64,000 nucleotides of DNA. Origin: RGIG5681 sp034180345 (GTDB lineage: Bacteria; Bacillota_I; Bacilli_A; Erysipelotrichales; Erysipelotrichaceae). The position numbers were made by a program, and so were the translations under genes. The first letter of the stretch is position 1, and each line of letters begins with the position of its first letter. The notes beneath the pieces are model-generated. The model was not told where the DNA came from. It worked only from the letters and a program-made list of their open reading frames with translations, and ran no database searches. The stretch covers positions 1 to 64,000 of the forward strand of contig JAXFOQ010000020.1 of the NCBI GenBank assembly GCA_034180345.1, given 5' to 3'. Positions 34,766-42,742 of the stretch are shown in pieces.

Positions 34766-35728
34766 ATGAATAATAATAACTATATAGCTGTTAATTGGAA
34801 TAATATTGAAGATATGATTGATAAATTGACTTGGGAAAAATTAACCGAGCAATTTTGGTTGGATACCAGAATACCCCTATCAAACGATTTAGATGATTGG
34901 CGAATGCTTAGTTCGATCGAACAAGATATGATTGCGAAAATATTTGGTGGCTTAACCCTACTTGATACTTTACAATCGCAGGATGGTGTTGATGCGATTA
35001 GAGAAGATATTAAAACACAACACGAAGAAGCAGTATTGAATAACATTCAATTCATGGAGTCGGTACACGCCAAAAGTTATTCTTCAATTTTTAGCACTCT
35101 AAACAGTAAGGCAGAAATCGAAGAAATATTTGCTTGGGCCAATTCTAATGAATTATTACAATGGAAGGCGAATAAAATTAATGATATTTATACAAGTGGT
35201 AGTCCCTTGCAGAAAAAAGCTGCCAGTGTTTTATTGGAATCATTTTTATTCTATTCAGGTTTTTATGCACCTCTTTGGTATTTAGGTAATAATAAACTTG
35301 CCAATGTAGCTGAAATTATTAAATTAATTCTTAGAGATGAATCTGTGCACGGTACATATATAGGCTATAAATTTCAAGTAGAATTCAATAAACTTAAAGA
35401 TGATGAACAAAATTCTTTGAAAAATTGGGTCTTTGAAACCCTATATGAACTTTATATCAACGAAACAAAATATATCCAAGAAATATATGATAAGGTCGGT
35501 TGGAGTGAAAAAGTTAAAACCTTTACTCGCTATAATGCCAATAAGGCACTATCTAATTTAGGCTTTGATCCCCTATTCCCAGATACTGCCGATGATGTTG
35601 ATCCGATTGTTATGAATGGTATTTCTACCGGTACCAGCAACCACGATTTCTTTTCACAGGTCGGAAACGGCTACTTATTGGGAAGAGTTGAAGCAATGGA
35701 AGATGACGATTACAGTAAATGGTATTAA
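34766..35728 (+). CDS. nrdF: Class Ib ribonucleotide reductase, small subunit
   Basis: Carries the metal cofactor and tyrosyl radical for NrdE. The 320-aa protein starts at ATG 34766 (MNNNNYIAVNW, SD AAAGG); the longer open frame upstream only overlaps nrdE. Metal-ligand regions are visible: DTLQSQDGV near 68, FMESVHAKSYS near 95 and RDESVHGTYIG near 193. Ten bases separate it from nrdE. A terminator follows directly. Confidence 0.95.
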   Translation: MNNNNYIAVNWNNIEDMIDKLTWEKLTEQFWLDTRIPLSNDLDDWRMLSSIEQDMIAKIFGGLTLLDTLQSQDGVDAIREDIKTQHEEAVLNNIQFMESVHAKSYSSIFSTLNSKAEIEEIFAWANSNELLQWKANKINDIYTSGSPLQKKAASVLLESFLFYSGFYAPLWYLGNNKLANVAEIIKLILRDESVHGTYIGYKFQVEFNKLKDDEQNSLKNWVFETLYELYINETKYIQEIYDKVGWSEKVKTFTRYNANKALSNLGFDPLFPDTADDVDPIVMNGISTGTSNHDFFSQVGNGYLLGRVEAMEDDDYSKWY

Positions 35729-35757
35729 AAATAAGATGGTTACATCTTATTTTTATA
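35728..35757. terminator. Bidirectional terminator between nrdF and the HAD gene
   Basis: AAATAAGATG-GTTA-CATCTTATTT gives a 10-bp stem with T-runs on both strands; it ends nrdF on the plus strand and the transporter operon on the minus strand. Confidence 0.85.
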
Positions 35758-36361
35758 TAATTCCGACATTTTTCATATATTCTTCCAATAAAGCTACATT
35801 ACCGTTAAAACAATAACCGTCAATACCGCATTCATAGGCACCTCTAATATTTGCGTTAAGGTCATCAATAAATAAACATTGGTCCGCTTTCAGATCATAA
35901 GTTTTCAAAACATATTCAAAAAAGGCTTTGTCAGGTTTAACTTTTTTAATATCTGCGGAAATAATTTCAGCATCCATCAACTCAAATGCCTTAATACCGT
36001 CTTTATATAAATGAAATGATTTTGCCGCATTGGAACAAAGATACAACTTATAACCTTTTTCTTTAAGTTTTAACATCAGATTATACATTTCTTTACTTTG
36101 AATTTTATGTATATACCAAGTATCAATGATTTCTTTTACAAGTTTATGATACTTGACATCCAAATTTAATATCGCCTGATGATAGACATCATCATCATTT
36201 GCCAGACCCTCATCGGCTCTATTCCAAATATTGTTTAAAAAAATATGATGTTTCAATAAATTTATTAATTTAACATCCTTGGTATATTTACTGATAATAT
36301 AATCCGGAGAAAAGTCCATAATTACATTACCCATATCAAATAATATATTTCGATAAATCAT
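35753..36361 (-). CDS. HAD-superfamily phosphatase, YihX-like (glucose-1-phosphatase type)
   Basis: A 202-aa HAD hydrolase. Motif I is FDMGNVIMDF (residues 8-17), with Gly where most HADs have the second Asp. This D-x-G-N-V form is characteristic of YihX, which in Escherichia coli hydrolyses alpha-D-glucose 1-phosphate. Motif II is LCSNAA near 108, motif III Lys in KKVKPDKAFF near 140, motif IV FIDDLNANIRGA near 163. It is the last gene of the transporter/two-component operon; its ATG overlaps the response-regulator stop. With the phosphohexomutase across the intergenic region this suggests handling of hexose phosphates. The missing general acid Asp means slow activity or another substrate is possible. 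Confidence 0.82.
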   Translation of the reverse strand: MIYRNILFDMGNVIMDFSPDYIISKYTKDVKLINLLKHHIFLNNIWNRADEGLANDDDVYHQAILNLDVKYHKLVKEIIDTWYIHKIQSKEMYNLMLKLKEKGYKLYLCSNAAKSFHLYKDGIKAFELMDAEIISADIKKVKPDKAFFEYVLKTYDLKADQCLFIDDLNANIRGAYECGIDGYCFNGNVALLEEYMKNVGII

Positions 36362-37131
36362 AAATTCTCCTTATAATGGTTGGGAGTGATTCCCAAGTGT
36401 TTTTTAAAAATATAGCTGAAATATCGCTGATCACGATAACCGACGGCATTTGCCACTTCATGAACTCTGATATTTGCATTTTTAAGTAATAGACACGCTT
36501 TTGAAAGTCTTACTGAAGTAAGAAATTCCAAAAAGGTATAATTGGTTTCAGACTTAAACAAATGACTTAAATAACTTTCACTGACACCCAAAAATTCGGA
36601 AGTTACAGTAATATTTATATCATTCATATAATTATCATTGATATAATTTATCGCCTTAATTAAATTACTGTGTTTGGAATTAACCGTAATTTTAAGTTTA
36701 TGTTCAATATTTTTTATAATGTTATCATCATTGTCATTAAAATTATTTAACAGTAATTTATAATTAACCTTGGTGATAGCCTTTTTAAGTGCCTTATCGA
36801 GTTGTTCATCATCAAACGGTTTTAAAAGATAATCACTCACTTCCAAATCAATACCTTTTTTAGCATATTCAAATTCATCAAATGCAGTAATCATAATAAC
36901 TATCGGTTCATAGATTTCCTTAATTTTTTCAAGCATTTTAATTCCGTCTAAAATCGGCATTCTAATATCGGTAATAATTATATCCGGCCGATGTTTAATT
37001 GCCAATCTTACACCTTCCTGACCGTTTTTAGCTTCACCGATAACTTTGCAATTATAATTATCCCAAGGTGTTGTCAATAATAAACCTTTTCTTACAATAA
37101 CCTCATCTTCAACAATAATTACCCTATACAT
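36358..37131 (-). CDS. YesN-type response regulator (REC + AraC)
   Basis: A 257-aa regulator: CheY-like receiver (residues 1-120) with acidic pocket EDE near 8, phosphorylation Asp in TDIRMPILDG near 55 and the Lys of LLKPFDDE near 105; then a C-terminal AraC-type double helix-turn-helix (about 160-255), with SESYLSHLFKSETN and VGYRDQRYFSYIFKKHLGI. Such regulators usually activate sugar-uptake operons. It overlaps the kinase gene (eight bases) and the HAD gene, so kinase and regulator are cotranscribed with the transporter they probably control. Confidence 0.92.
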   Translation of the reverse strand: MYRVIIVEDEVIVRKGLLLTTPWDNYNCKVIGEAKNGQEGVRLAIKHRPDIIITDIRMPILDGIKMLEKIKEIYEPIVIMITAFDEFEYAKKGIDLEVSDYLLKPFDDEQLDKALKKAITKVNYKLLLNNFNDNDDNIIKNIEHKLKITVNSKHSNLIKAINYINDNYMNDINITVTSEFLGVSESYLSHLFKSETNYTFLEFLTSVRLSKACLLLKNANIRVHEVANAVGYRDQRYFSYIFKKHLGITPNHYKENL

Positions 37132-38818
37132 TTGTTTTACCTCTAATATCTTTTAAAACTTTAACTTGAATATAAGTACTGTTACAATCATCGATCAATT
37201 TTAAATTATAGTCATCTCCATAATACAATTTAATGCGTTTATTAACATTGAACAATCCGATACCGTTATTTGTATTATCATCAATAAGTTTATTAAAATC
37301 TTCTTTAAAACCGTTGCCGTTATCTTTAATATTGAAAATTAAATATTCATTTTCAGCATATCCTTCAACCGTAATTTTACCCTTCTCACTAATACTTTCC
37401 ATACCGTGAACTACGGCATTTTCAACTAAAGGTTGAATAATTAATTTAGGTATCATACAATCCATTATCGATTCATCAATTTTAATTTCAAAATCAAAGC
37501 GATCGCTGTAACGTTCTTTTTGAATAAAAATATAACTTTTTATTAAATTCATTTCTTTTTCAACCGTAACTATAGTTTCGTTAAAATTCATACAAGCCTT
37601 TAAAACACTTCCGAATTCGGTGGCTATTTTAGCTATCTTATCAACTTTGTGTAATTTAGCCTCCCACTTAATCGAATCCAATGTATTATATAAAAAATGA
37701 GGATTAATTTGTGATTGTAATGCTTTAAGCTCCGTAATTCTAAGCATCTTATGTTTTTCAATGTCTTTAAAATGATAATTTTTAATCTTTTTAAGTAAAT
37801 CGTTAAAAGCATATTCAATAGTTGAAATTTCTTTAATATCCGATATTTTATCAGTAATAAACTCCGAATCACATTCCAAACAATTAACTCTGTCAGTCAA
37901 TTTTGTAATGGGTTTAATTAAGCGATTTTTTAAAATATAGGCAGTTAACAGTGCCAGTAAAATACTAGGAATTGATGCCGATAACATTGTAAGTGAAACA
38001 ACTTTGATATTGTTATTTACGAATGAATTTTCCATCACACCCATAGTCTTAACATTAATTTCTTTATCTTCAATAATCCTGTAGGTGTAATTTTCATTAA
38101 TATCACTCTTAAAAAATGATGAATTTATATGTATATTATTATTGAAGTCGGTATTATTGAATATTTCATAATTATAATCGGACACCATTACAAATTTCAC
38201 ATTGCCTAGATAATCATTGCTTAAAGGTTCAATTAAATCTTTAATAAAATTACTTGAAAAATCGACGATTACATACCCTATTAAACGTTGATGATCAAAA
38301 ATTTTTTTAGTAACGGTAAAAGCGTTATTGATACCGTTTTCCCATTTGTAGCTGTTCGGATATACTTCATTGTTATTTCTTGAAACTGCAAATTTCAACA
38401 CTCCCCAATTACCGAATTTTGCGATATTATACATTTTGGGAATAACGGTTGTTGAAAAAGTGAAGTCATTATTGCCGACAATGTGCAAGGCTATACTGCT
38501 ACTTTTATTCCCAAGTAAGGCAAAGGCCTCATCATTAACACCCTCGTTATAGGTATTGGTATTGATTGCGTTGATAATATTTTTATCGGTTACAAATCTG
38601 TCCAGTTTACCGTCAATATCCTTAATGGCCTTTGCTAATAAAGTGTCGGATGTTTTAATGGTATCTTCAATATGCTTTGCAACATTCATTTTGGAAGAAT
38701 GATTGATATATATCAGAGAAAAAATCCCAAACATCATTATCGGTATAATTGTAAAACTGATAGTCCAATATACGATATATTTTTCAAAACTTTTCTTGGA
38801 ATTTTTTCTATTAAACAT
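37124..38818 (-). CDS. YesM-type sensor histidine kinase
   Basis: A 564-aa membrane kinase: transmembrane helix at about 20-40, an extracellular sensor region of the Cache type (about 41-270), a second helix (275-295), HAMP (about 295-350), then the His_kinase domain with QINPHFLYNTLDSIKW near 371 (phospho-acceptor His) and a GHKL ATPase with N-box PLVENAVVHG near 460 and NGNGF, GIGLFNVNKR motifs. This family pairs with AraC-type regulators. The large extracellular domain should read a ligand, presumably the transported substrate alone or bound to the binding protein. It follows the permease gene by eight bases. Confidence 0.92.
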   Translation of the reverse strand: MFNRKNSKKSFEKYIVYWTISFTIIPIMMFGIFSLIYINHSSKMNVAKHIEDTIKTSDTLLAKAIKDIDGKLDRFVTDKNIINAINTNTYNEGVNDEAFALLGNKSSSIALHIVGNNDFTFSTTVIPKMYNIAKFGNWGVLKFAVSRNNNEVYPNSYKWENGINNAFTVTKKIFDHQRLIGYVIVDFSSNFIKDLIEPLSNDYLGNVKFVMVSDYNYEIFNNTDFNNNIHINSSFFKSDINENYTYRIIEDKEINVKTMGVMENSFVNNNIKVVSLTMLSASIPSILLALLTAYILKNRLIKPITKLTDRVNCLECDSEFITDKISDIKEISTIEYAFNDLLKKIKNYHFKDIEKHKMLRITELKALQSQINPHFLYNTLDSIKWEAKLHKVDKIAKIATEFGSVLKACMNFNETIVTVEKEMNLIKSYIFIQKERYSDRFDFEIKIDESIMDCMIPKLIIQPLVENAVVHGMESISEKGKITVEGYAENEYLIFNIKDNGNGFKEDFNKLIDDNTNNGIGLFNVNKRIKLYYGDDYNLKLIDDCNSTYIQVKVLKDIRGKTNV

Positions 38819-38826
38819 ATTTACCT

Positions 38827-40473
38827 CTAAACCACCGACACCTTACCCTTACTGATAATATTGAAAATCACAAATGACAATAATGTTGCAACCGTCAATA
38901 TACTTGCAAGGGCGGCAGCCGTACCGAAGCTTGCCCTGACAACCTCGGTATAAATAGCTACCGATATGGTTGCAGTTTTGCCTGTATATAACATTATACT
39001 GGAACTTAGTTCGTTAATGGTACTAATCCAACTTAAAATTGCTCCGCTGACAATTCCCGGAATCATTATTCTGGCTGTAACCTTAAAAAATGATTTCATC
39101 GGGCTTTCACCAAGACTTATTGAAGCCTCCTCCACACTGCTGTCTATTTGTTGAAGAATGGCACTTGATGATCTGACAGTGTAAGGCATTTTACGTATAA
39201 CATAGGCAATTATCATAATCAACGGTGTGCCGGCAATAAGTAATGGGCCTTTATTATAAGTGAGCAATAAACTAATTCCCAAAACCGCACCCGGTATAAC
39301 ATACGGAAACATTACGAGTATATCCATAAAAATACTGCTTTTCGATCGTCTTTTGGTAATTAAAAACGCCACTAAAATACTTATTAAAATAATAATTACA
39401 ATCGCAATACTCGAAAAAACAAAAGTGTTGGTGATATTACCGCCCAATCTGAAGAATATGGCTTTATAACTTTCAAATCCGAAGCCGTTTACAAAAACAG
39501 GACCGTTAGTATTGATAAATGAGGTAATTATAACAACAATTTGCGGTAAAAAAGTAATAAATGCAAATGCAAATAAGAGTAATGACAATAATACCTTATA
39601 TTGAAATTTCAATTCTTTCTTTTTCGGAGGTCTTAAAGCGCTCATCGTATAACTTTTACGATTTATTATAAATTTTTGTACCAAAAGAACGGCAAGAGAA
39701 CAAATAACTATGATGATACTCAAAGCACTGGCCATACCGGCATTGCCTCCGGTTTCACTCATATATTCTTCATAAACAAGCACCGGCAACACCTTATAAC
39801 CTTCACCGATTAACATCGGCGTACCGAAATCTGCAAGACTTGACATAAATACCATAATAGCTCCTGCGGCAATAGTAGGTTTTATCACCGGGAACGTTAC
39901 TGTCAACAGGCGTTTTATTTTACTTGCACCAAGATTTTCACCGGCCTCTTCAAGTGATGAATCAATACTGTTTAAAGAACCTGCAACATATAAAAATACA
40001 TAAGGATAAAGCTTTAAAGTAAATACTAAAATTATACCCAAAAAACCGTATATCGAAGGAAATTCAATACCGATATTATGAAAAAATTTAGTGATACTGC
40101 CATTTCTTCCAAGAAGCATAATCCACGAATAAGCGCCGATAAAAGGTGGAGACATCAACGACATAATAATCATAACATTAATTGCCTTGGCTCCGAAGAT
40201 TTTATAACGGGTAAATGCGTAAGCAAGAGGAACACCGATTATTATTGCTAAAACGGTGGTGATGGAAGATACGATAAGTGATCTTAATAATGTGCGATAA
40301 TAATATTCATACTTAAAAAAATTACCGAAAAATTCCAGTGTAAACTTACCCTCGTTATTTATAAAACTCTTGGAAAACAATGTGATAAAAGGATAAATCA
40401 AAAACAATGCAAATAAAATGAAAATTGCAATACGGCTGATAAACCAAAAATCATATCTTCGGTGTCTATCCAT
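38827..40473 (-). CDS. ABC importer permease, two fused transmembrane domains
   Basis: A 548-aa permease with two binding-protein-dependent transport domains, each with about six helices (residues 1-275 and 285-548). Each has the EAA loop that contacts the ATPase: EEAGENLGASKIKRLLTV near 178, and EEASISLGESPMKSFFKV near 453. This fused layout is that of AfuB/FbpB. Iron (FbpB) and hexose-phosphate (AfuB) members look alike, so the permease alone does not fix the substrate. The start overlaps the ATPase gene by eight bases. Confidence 0.9.
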   Translation of the reverse strand: MDRHRRYDFWFISRIAIFILFALFLIYPFITLFSKSFINNEGKFTLEFFGNFFKYEYYYRTLLRSLIVSSITTVLAIIIGVPLAYAFTRYKIFGAKAINVMIIMSLMSPPFIGAYSWIMLLGRNGSITKFFHNIGIEFPSIYGFLGIILVFTLKLYPYVFLYVAGSLNSIDSSLEEAGENLGASKIKRLLTVTFPVIKPTIAAGAIMVFMSSLADFGTPMLIGEGYKVLPVLVYEEYMSETGGNAGMASALSIIIVICSLAVLLVQKFIINRKSYTMSALRPPKKKELKFQYKVLLSLLLFAFAFITFLPQIVVIITSFINTNGPVFVNGFGFESYKAIFFRLGGNITNTFVFSSIAIVIIILISILVAFLITKRRSKSSIFMDILVMFPYVIPGAVLGISLLLTYNKGPLLIAGTPLIMIIAYVIRKMPYTVRSSSAILQQIDSSVEEASISLGESPMKSFFKVTARIMIPGIVSGAILSWISTINELSSSIMLYTGKTATISVAIYTEVVRASFGTAAALASILTVATLLSFVIFNIISKGKVSVV

Positions 40474-41530
40474 TTAATCTCACCTCACCGTCAATACTGA
40501 ATAATGAAATATTATTACTGTCAAAAGTTAAAGACACCCTGCCTTCGTCTCTGATGGTTAAAGTATTATCGGTATATTCATGAACTTCAATCACTTCACC
40601 GTTTTCAAGTTCAACTTCATAATAAATATAATCACCTAAAAATGTTGACATCGTGATGTTACCGATTATACCGCTATTTAAATTATCGGACATTTTAATT
40701 TGTTCAGGTCTTACCGAAACTAAAACTTTTTCGACATTTTCACTTAGCTTTACTTCAAGTTCATAATCATCTATTTTTATTTTATTATTATCAATAACAT
40801 CAGCAGTCATAAAATTGGAAATACCGATAAATCCGGCTACAAAACTGTTTGCGGGTTTTTGATAAATTTTTGTCGGGGTATCAATTTGCATTATTTTACC
40901 CTTGTTCATAACAGCGATTCGATCACTTATAGCAAGAGCCTCTTCCTGATCGTGGGTTACATATACGGTAGTAATATTTAATTTACGTTGAATTTTTTTA
41001 ATAACGGTACGCATTTGTACCCTTAACTTTGCATCCAAATTACTCAAAGGTTCATCCATAAGTAAAATTTTAGGCTCGATAACAATGGCACGAGCCAAGG
41101 CGACACGTTGTTGTTGACCGCCGGATAATTTATCAGGCATTCGATCTTTAAGATTTTCAATTTGAACAATTTTAAGTACCTGTTCAATTCTTTTTTGTCT
41201 TTCCTGTTTTGGGATTTTTCTGGTTTTCAAACCGTACTCAACATTCTCATAGACACTCAAATGTGGGAAAATGGCATAATTTTGAAAGACCATACCTATA
41301 TCACGCTTATTAGCCGGTGTTTGATTTATAATTTTATCATTAAAACGGATATTCCCTGCTTCAATACTGTTAAAACCGGCAATCATTCTCAATAATGTTG
41401 TTTTTCCACAGCCCGAAGGACCTAACAGTGTGAAGAATTCTCCGTTATCAATTTCAAAATCAATATCATCAATCGCAATAAATTCCCCATATTTTTTAAT
41501 TATTTTTTCCAGTCTTACATTTGTACTCAT
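40466..41530 (-). CDS. ABC importer ATPase (AfuC/FbpC-like)
   Basis: A 354-aa ATPase: Walker A GPSGCGKTTL near 37, Q-loop VFQNYAIFPH near 83, signature LSGGQQQRVALARA near 137, Walker B ILLMDEPLSNLD near 156, switch His in VYVTHDQEEA near 190. A C-terminal TOBE-like domain (about 270-354) with SVRPEQIKM follows, as in carbohydrate and iron/putrescine-type importers. SD GAG-type precedes ATG. Second gene of the operon, 48 bases after the binding protein. Confidence 0.93.
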   Translation of the reverse strand: MSTNVRLEKIIKKYGEFIAIDDIDFEIDNGEFFTLLGPSGCGKTTLLRMIAGFNSIEAGNIRFNDKIINQTPANKRDIGMVFQNYAIFPHLSVYENVEYGLKTRKIPKQERQKRIEQVLKIVQIENLKDRMPDKLSGGQQQRVALARAIVIEPKILLMDEPLSNLDAKLRVQMRTVIKKIQRKLNITTVYVTHDQEEALAISDRIAVMNKGKIMQIDTPTKIYQKPANSFVAGFIGISNFMTADVIDNNKIKIDDYELEVKLSENVEKVLVSVRPEQIKMSDNLNSGIIGNITMSTFLGDYIYYEVELENGEVIEVHEYTDNTLTIRDEGRVSLTFDSNNISLFSIDGEVRLNG

Positions 41531-41578
41531 ATTTACTCCTTAATTAAAACATTAAGGTTATCCTTAATGTTTAATGAT

Positions 41579-42592
41579 TTATTTACCTACCAATATCTCT
41601 TTCCAATTATTTAAATTTGTTTCTTTAGAATTTGATGCCCAAGAAAAATCATAGTCAACCAGTTTAATCTCGGCAAGCGGACCTAAACCCTTAGGAGCAT
41701 CAACATCATTTCTAATTGAACGGCGACTTAATTGCTCAGCCATCAATGTTTGTGTTTCCTTGCTCAAAACAAAATCAATAAATTTTTTAGCATTATCAAT
41801 ATTTTTAGCACCCTTGATAATAGCTACTCCATCAGGAACGGCTGAAGTGCCTTCGCTAGGATATACGATTTTAACAGGTGAACCTGCATTAACAAACTTA
41901 ATAGCCTCTTTTTCCAAAGTCAGTCCTAAGGCGTATTCACCATCAGCTACACCCTTATATACTCCTGATGAGCTAGAAAGAATTTTACCGTCCAAATTTC
42001 CGTAAAAATCTTTAATAAAATCCCAACCGTCATTTTGTGTTTTATATGCTGTCAACATCGTTGCCAAAATTGTATAAGATGAACCGCTTTTTGCAGGATC
42101 GGCCATTGCAATTTTACCTTTAAATTCAGGTTTTAAAACATCACTCCACGATTTAACGGCATCAGGATTTGATACAAGATTGGTATTATAAAGAATTACC
42201 ATCGGTAACGGACTTTCGCCGGTCCAAGAATTATCACTCGCATAATATTTGGCATCAATATTAACCAATTCAGGTGATTTATAAGGTTCAAACAGTTGAG
42301 CATAGGCTTGTAATGATTCGGCACCTCCGCCCCATAAAACATCGCCTAACGGATTATCTTTTTCAGAATCAACACGTTTTAAAAGTTCTCCGGTACCGGC
42401 AGCTACAATCTCAACTTTAATTCCACTTTTCTTTTCGAATTCCTGAACAATTAAATTAATTGTTTCAGAAGGATGCGGTGAATAAACAGTTAAACTTTTA
42501 CTTTCTTCAGCATTATTCTTATTATTGGATGAACAGGCTGCCAATGAAGTAAATAACAATAGGCTTAACATTATAGTTAAAATATTTTTCAT
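41579..42592 (-). CDS. ABC importer substrate-binding lipoprotein (AfuA/FbpA-like family)
   Basis: A 337-aa lipoprotein: signal peptide with lipobox LAAC (Cys 20), then a family 1 periplasmic-type fold starting SLTVYSPHPSETI. Ligand-site features include GGGAESLQAYAQ near 88, DPAKSGSSYT near 160 and SSSGVYKGVADGEYALG near 200. Ferric-ion binding proteins of the FbpA kind carry a tandem Tyr-Tyr in the late part of the chain; I see none here, and Ser/Gly/Lys-rich loops suited to a phosphate group are seen instead. I therefore favour a sugar phosphate or other organophosphate over iron. First gene of the operon, SD GGAGGG. Confidence 0.85.
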   Translation of the reverse strand: MKNILTIMLSLLLFTSLAACSSNNKNNAEESKSLTVYSPHPSETINLIVQEFEKKSGIKVEIVAAGTGELLKRVDSEKDNPLGDVLWGGGAESLQAYAQLFEPYKSPELVNIDAKYYASDNSWTGESPLPMVILYNTNLVSNPDAVKSWSDVLKPEFKGKIAMADPAKSGSSYTILATMLTAYKTQNDGWDFIKDFYGNLDGKILSSSSGVYKGVADGEYALGLTLEKEAIKFVNAGSPVKIVYPSEGTSAVPDGVAIIKGAKNIDNAKKFIDFVLSKETQTLMAEQLSRRSIRNDVDAPKGLGPLAEIKLVDYDFSWASNSKETNLNNWKEILVGK

Positions 42593-42611
42593 TTTTTCCC
42601 TCCGTTTATTA

Positions 42612-42640
42612 ACTATACCAGAATATTAACAAACTGTGTA
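42612..42640 (-). promoter_or_regulatory. Promoter of the transporter operon
   Basis: Minus strand TACACA (42635-42640), 17-base spacer, TATAGT (42612-42617) preceded by TGG (extended -10). Its -35 overlaps the cre-like site at 42637-42650. Confidence 0.6.
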
Positions 42641-42650
42641 AGCGCTAACA
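42637..42650. promoter_or_regulatory. cre-like CcpA operator
   Basis: TGTAAGCGCTAACA matches the consensus TGWAANCGNTNWCA at every defined position. It overlaps the -35 of the transporter promoter and lies upstream of the phosphoglucomutase promoter, so CcpA would be expected to repress the transporter when preferred sugars are present. Whether this organism has CcpA cannot be seen here. Confidence 0.65.
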
Positions 42651-42691
42651 AGTATTCATTTCTGCATTTTTGTTGAAAATCCTACAATCGG

Positions 42692-42719
42692 TTGAATTAT
42701 CTTATAACTTTAATATAAA
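42692..42719 (+). promoter_or_regulatory. Possible promoter of the phosphoglucomutase gene
   Basis: TTGAAT (42692-42697), 16-base spacer, TATAAA (42714-42719), followed by the SD GGAGGG. Confidence 0.45.
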
Positions 42720-42742
42720 TTATAAAAAAGGAGGGAAATTTA

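Noticed and set aside
41579..42592. Ferric-iron importer
   Set aside because: The family name fits but no tandem Tyr was seen in the binding protein, and the cre site, mutase and HAD phosphatase point to sugar phosphates; kept only as an alternative.
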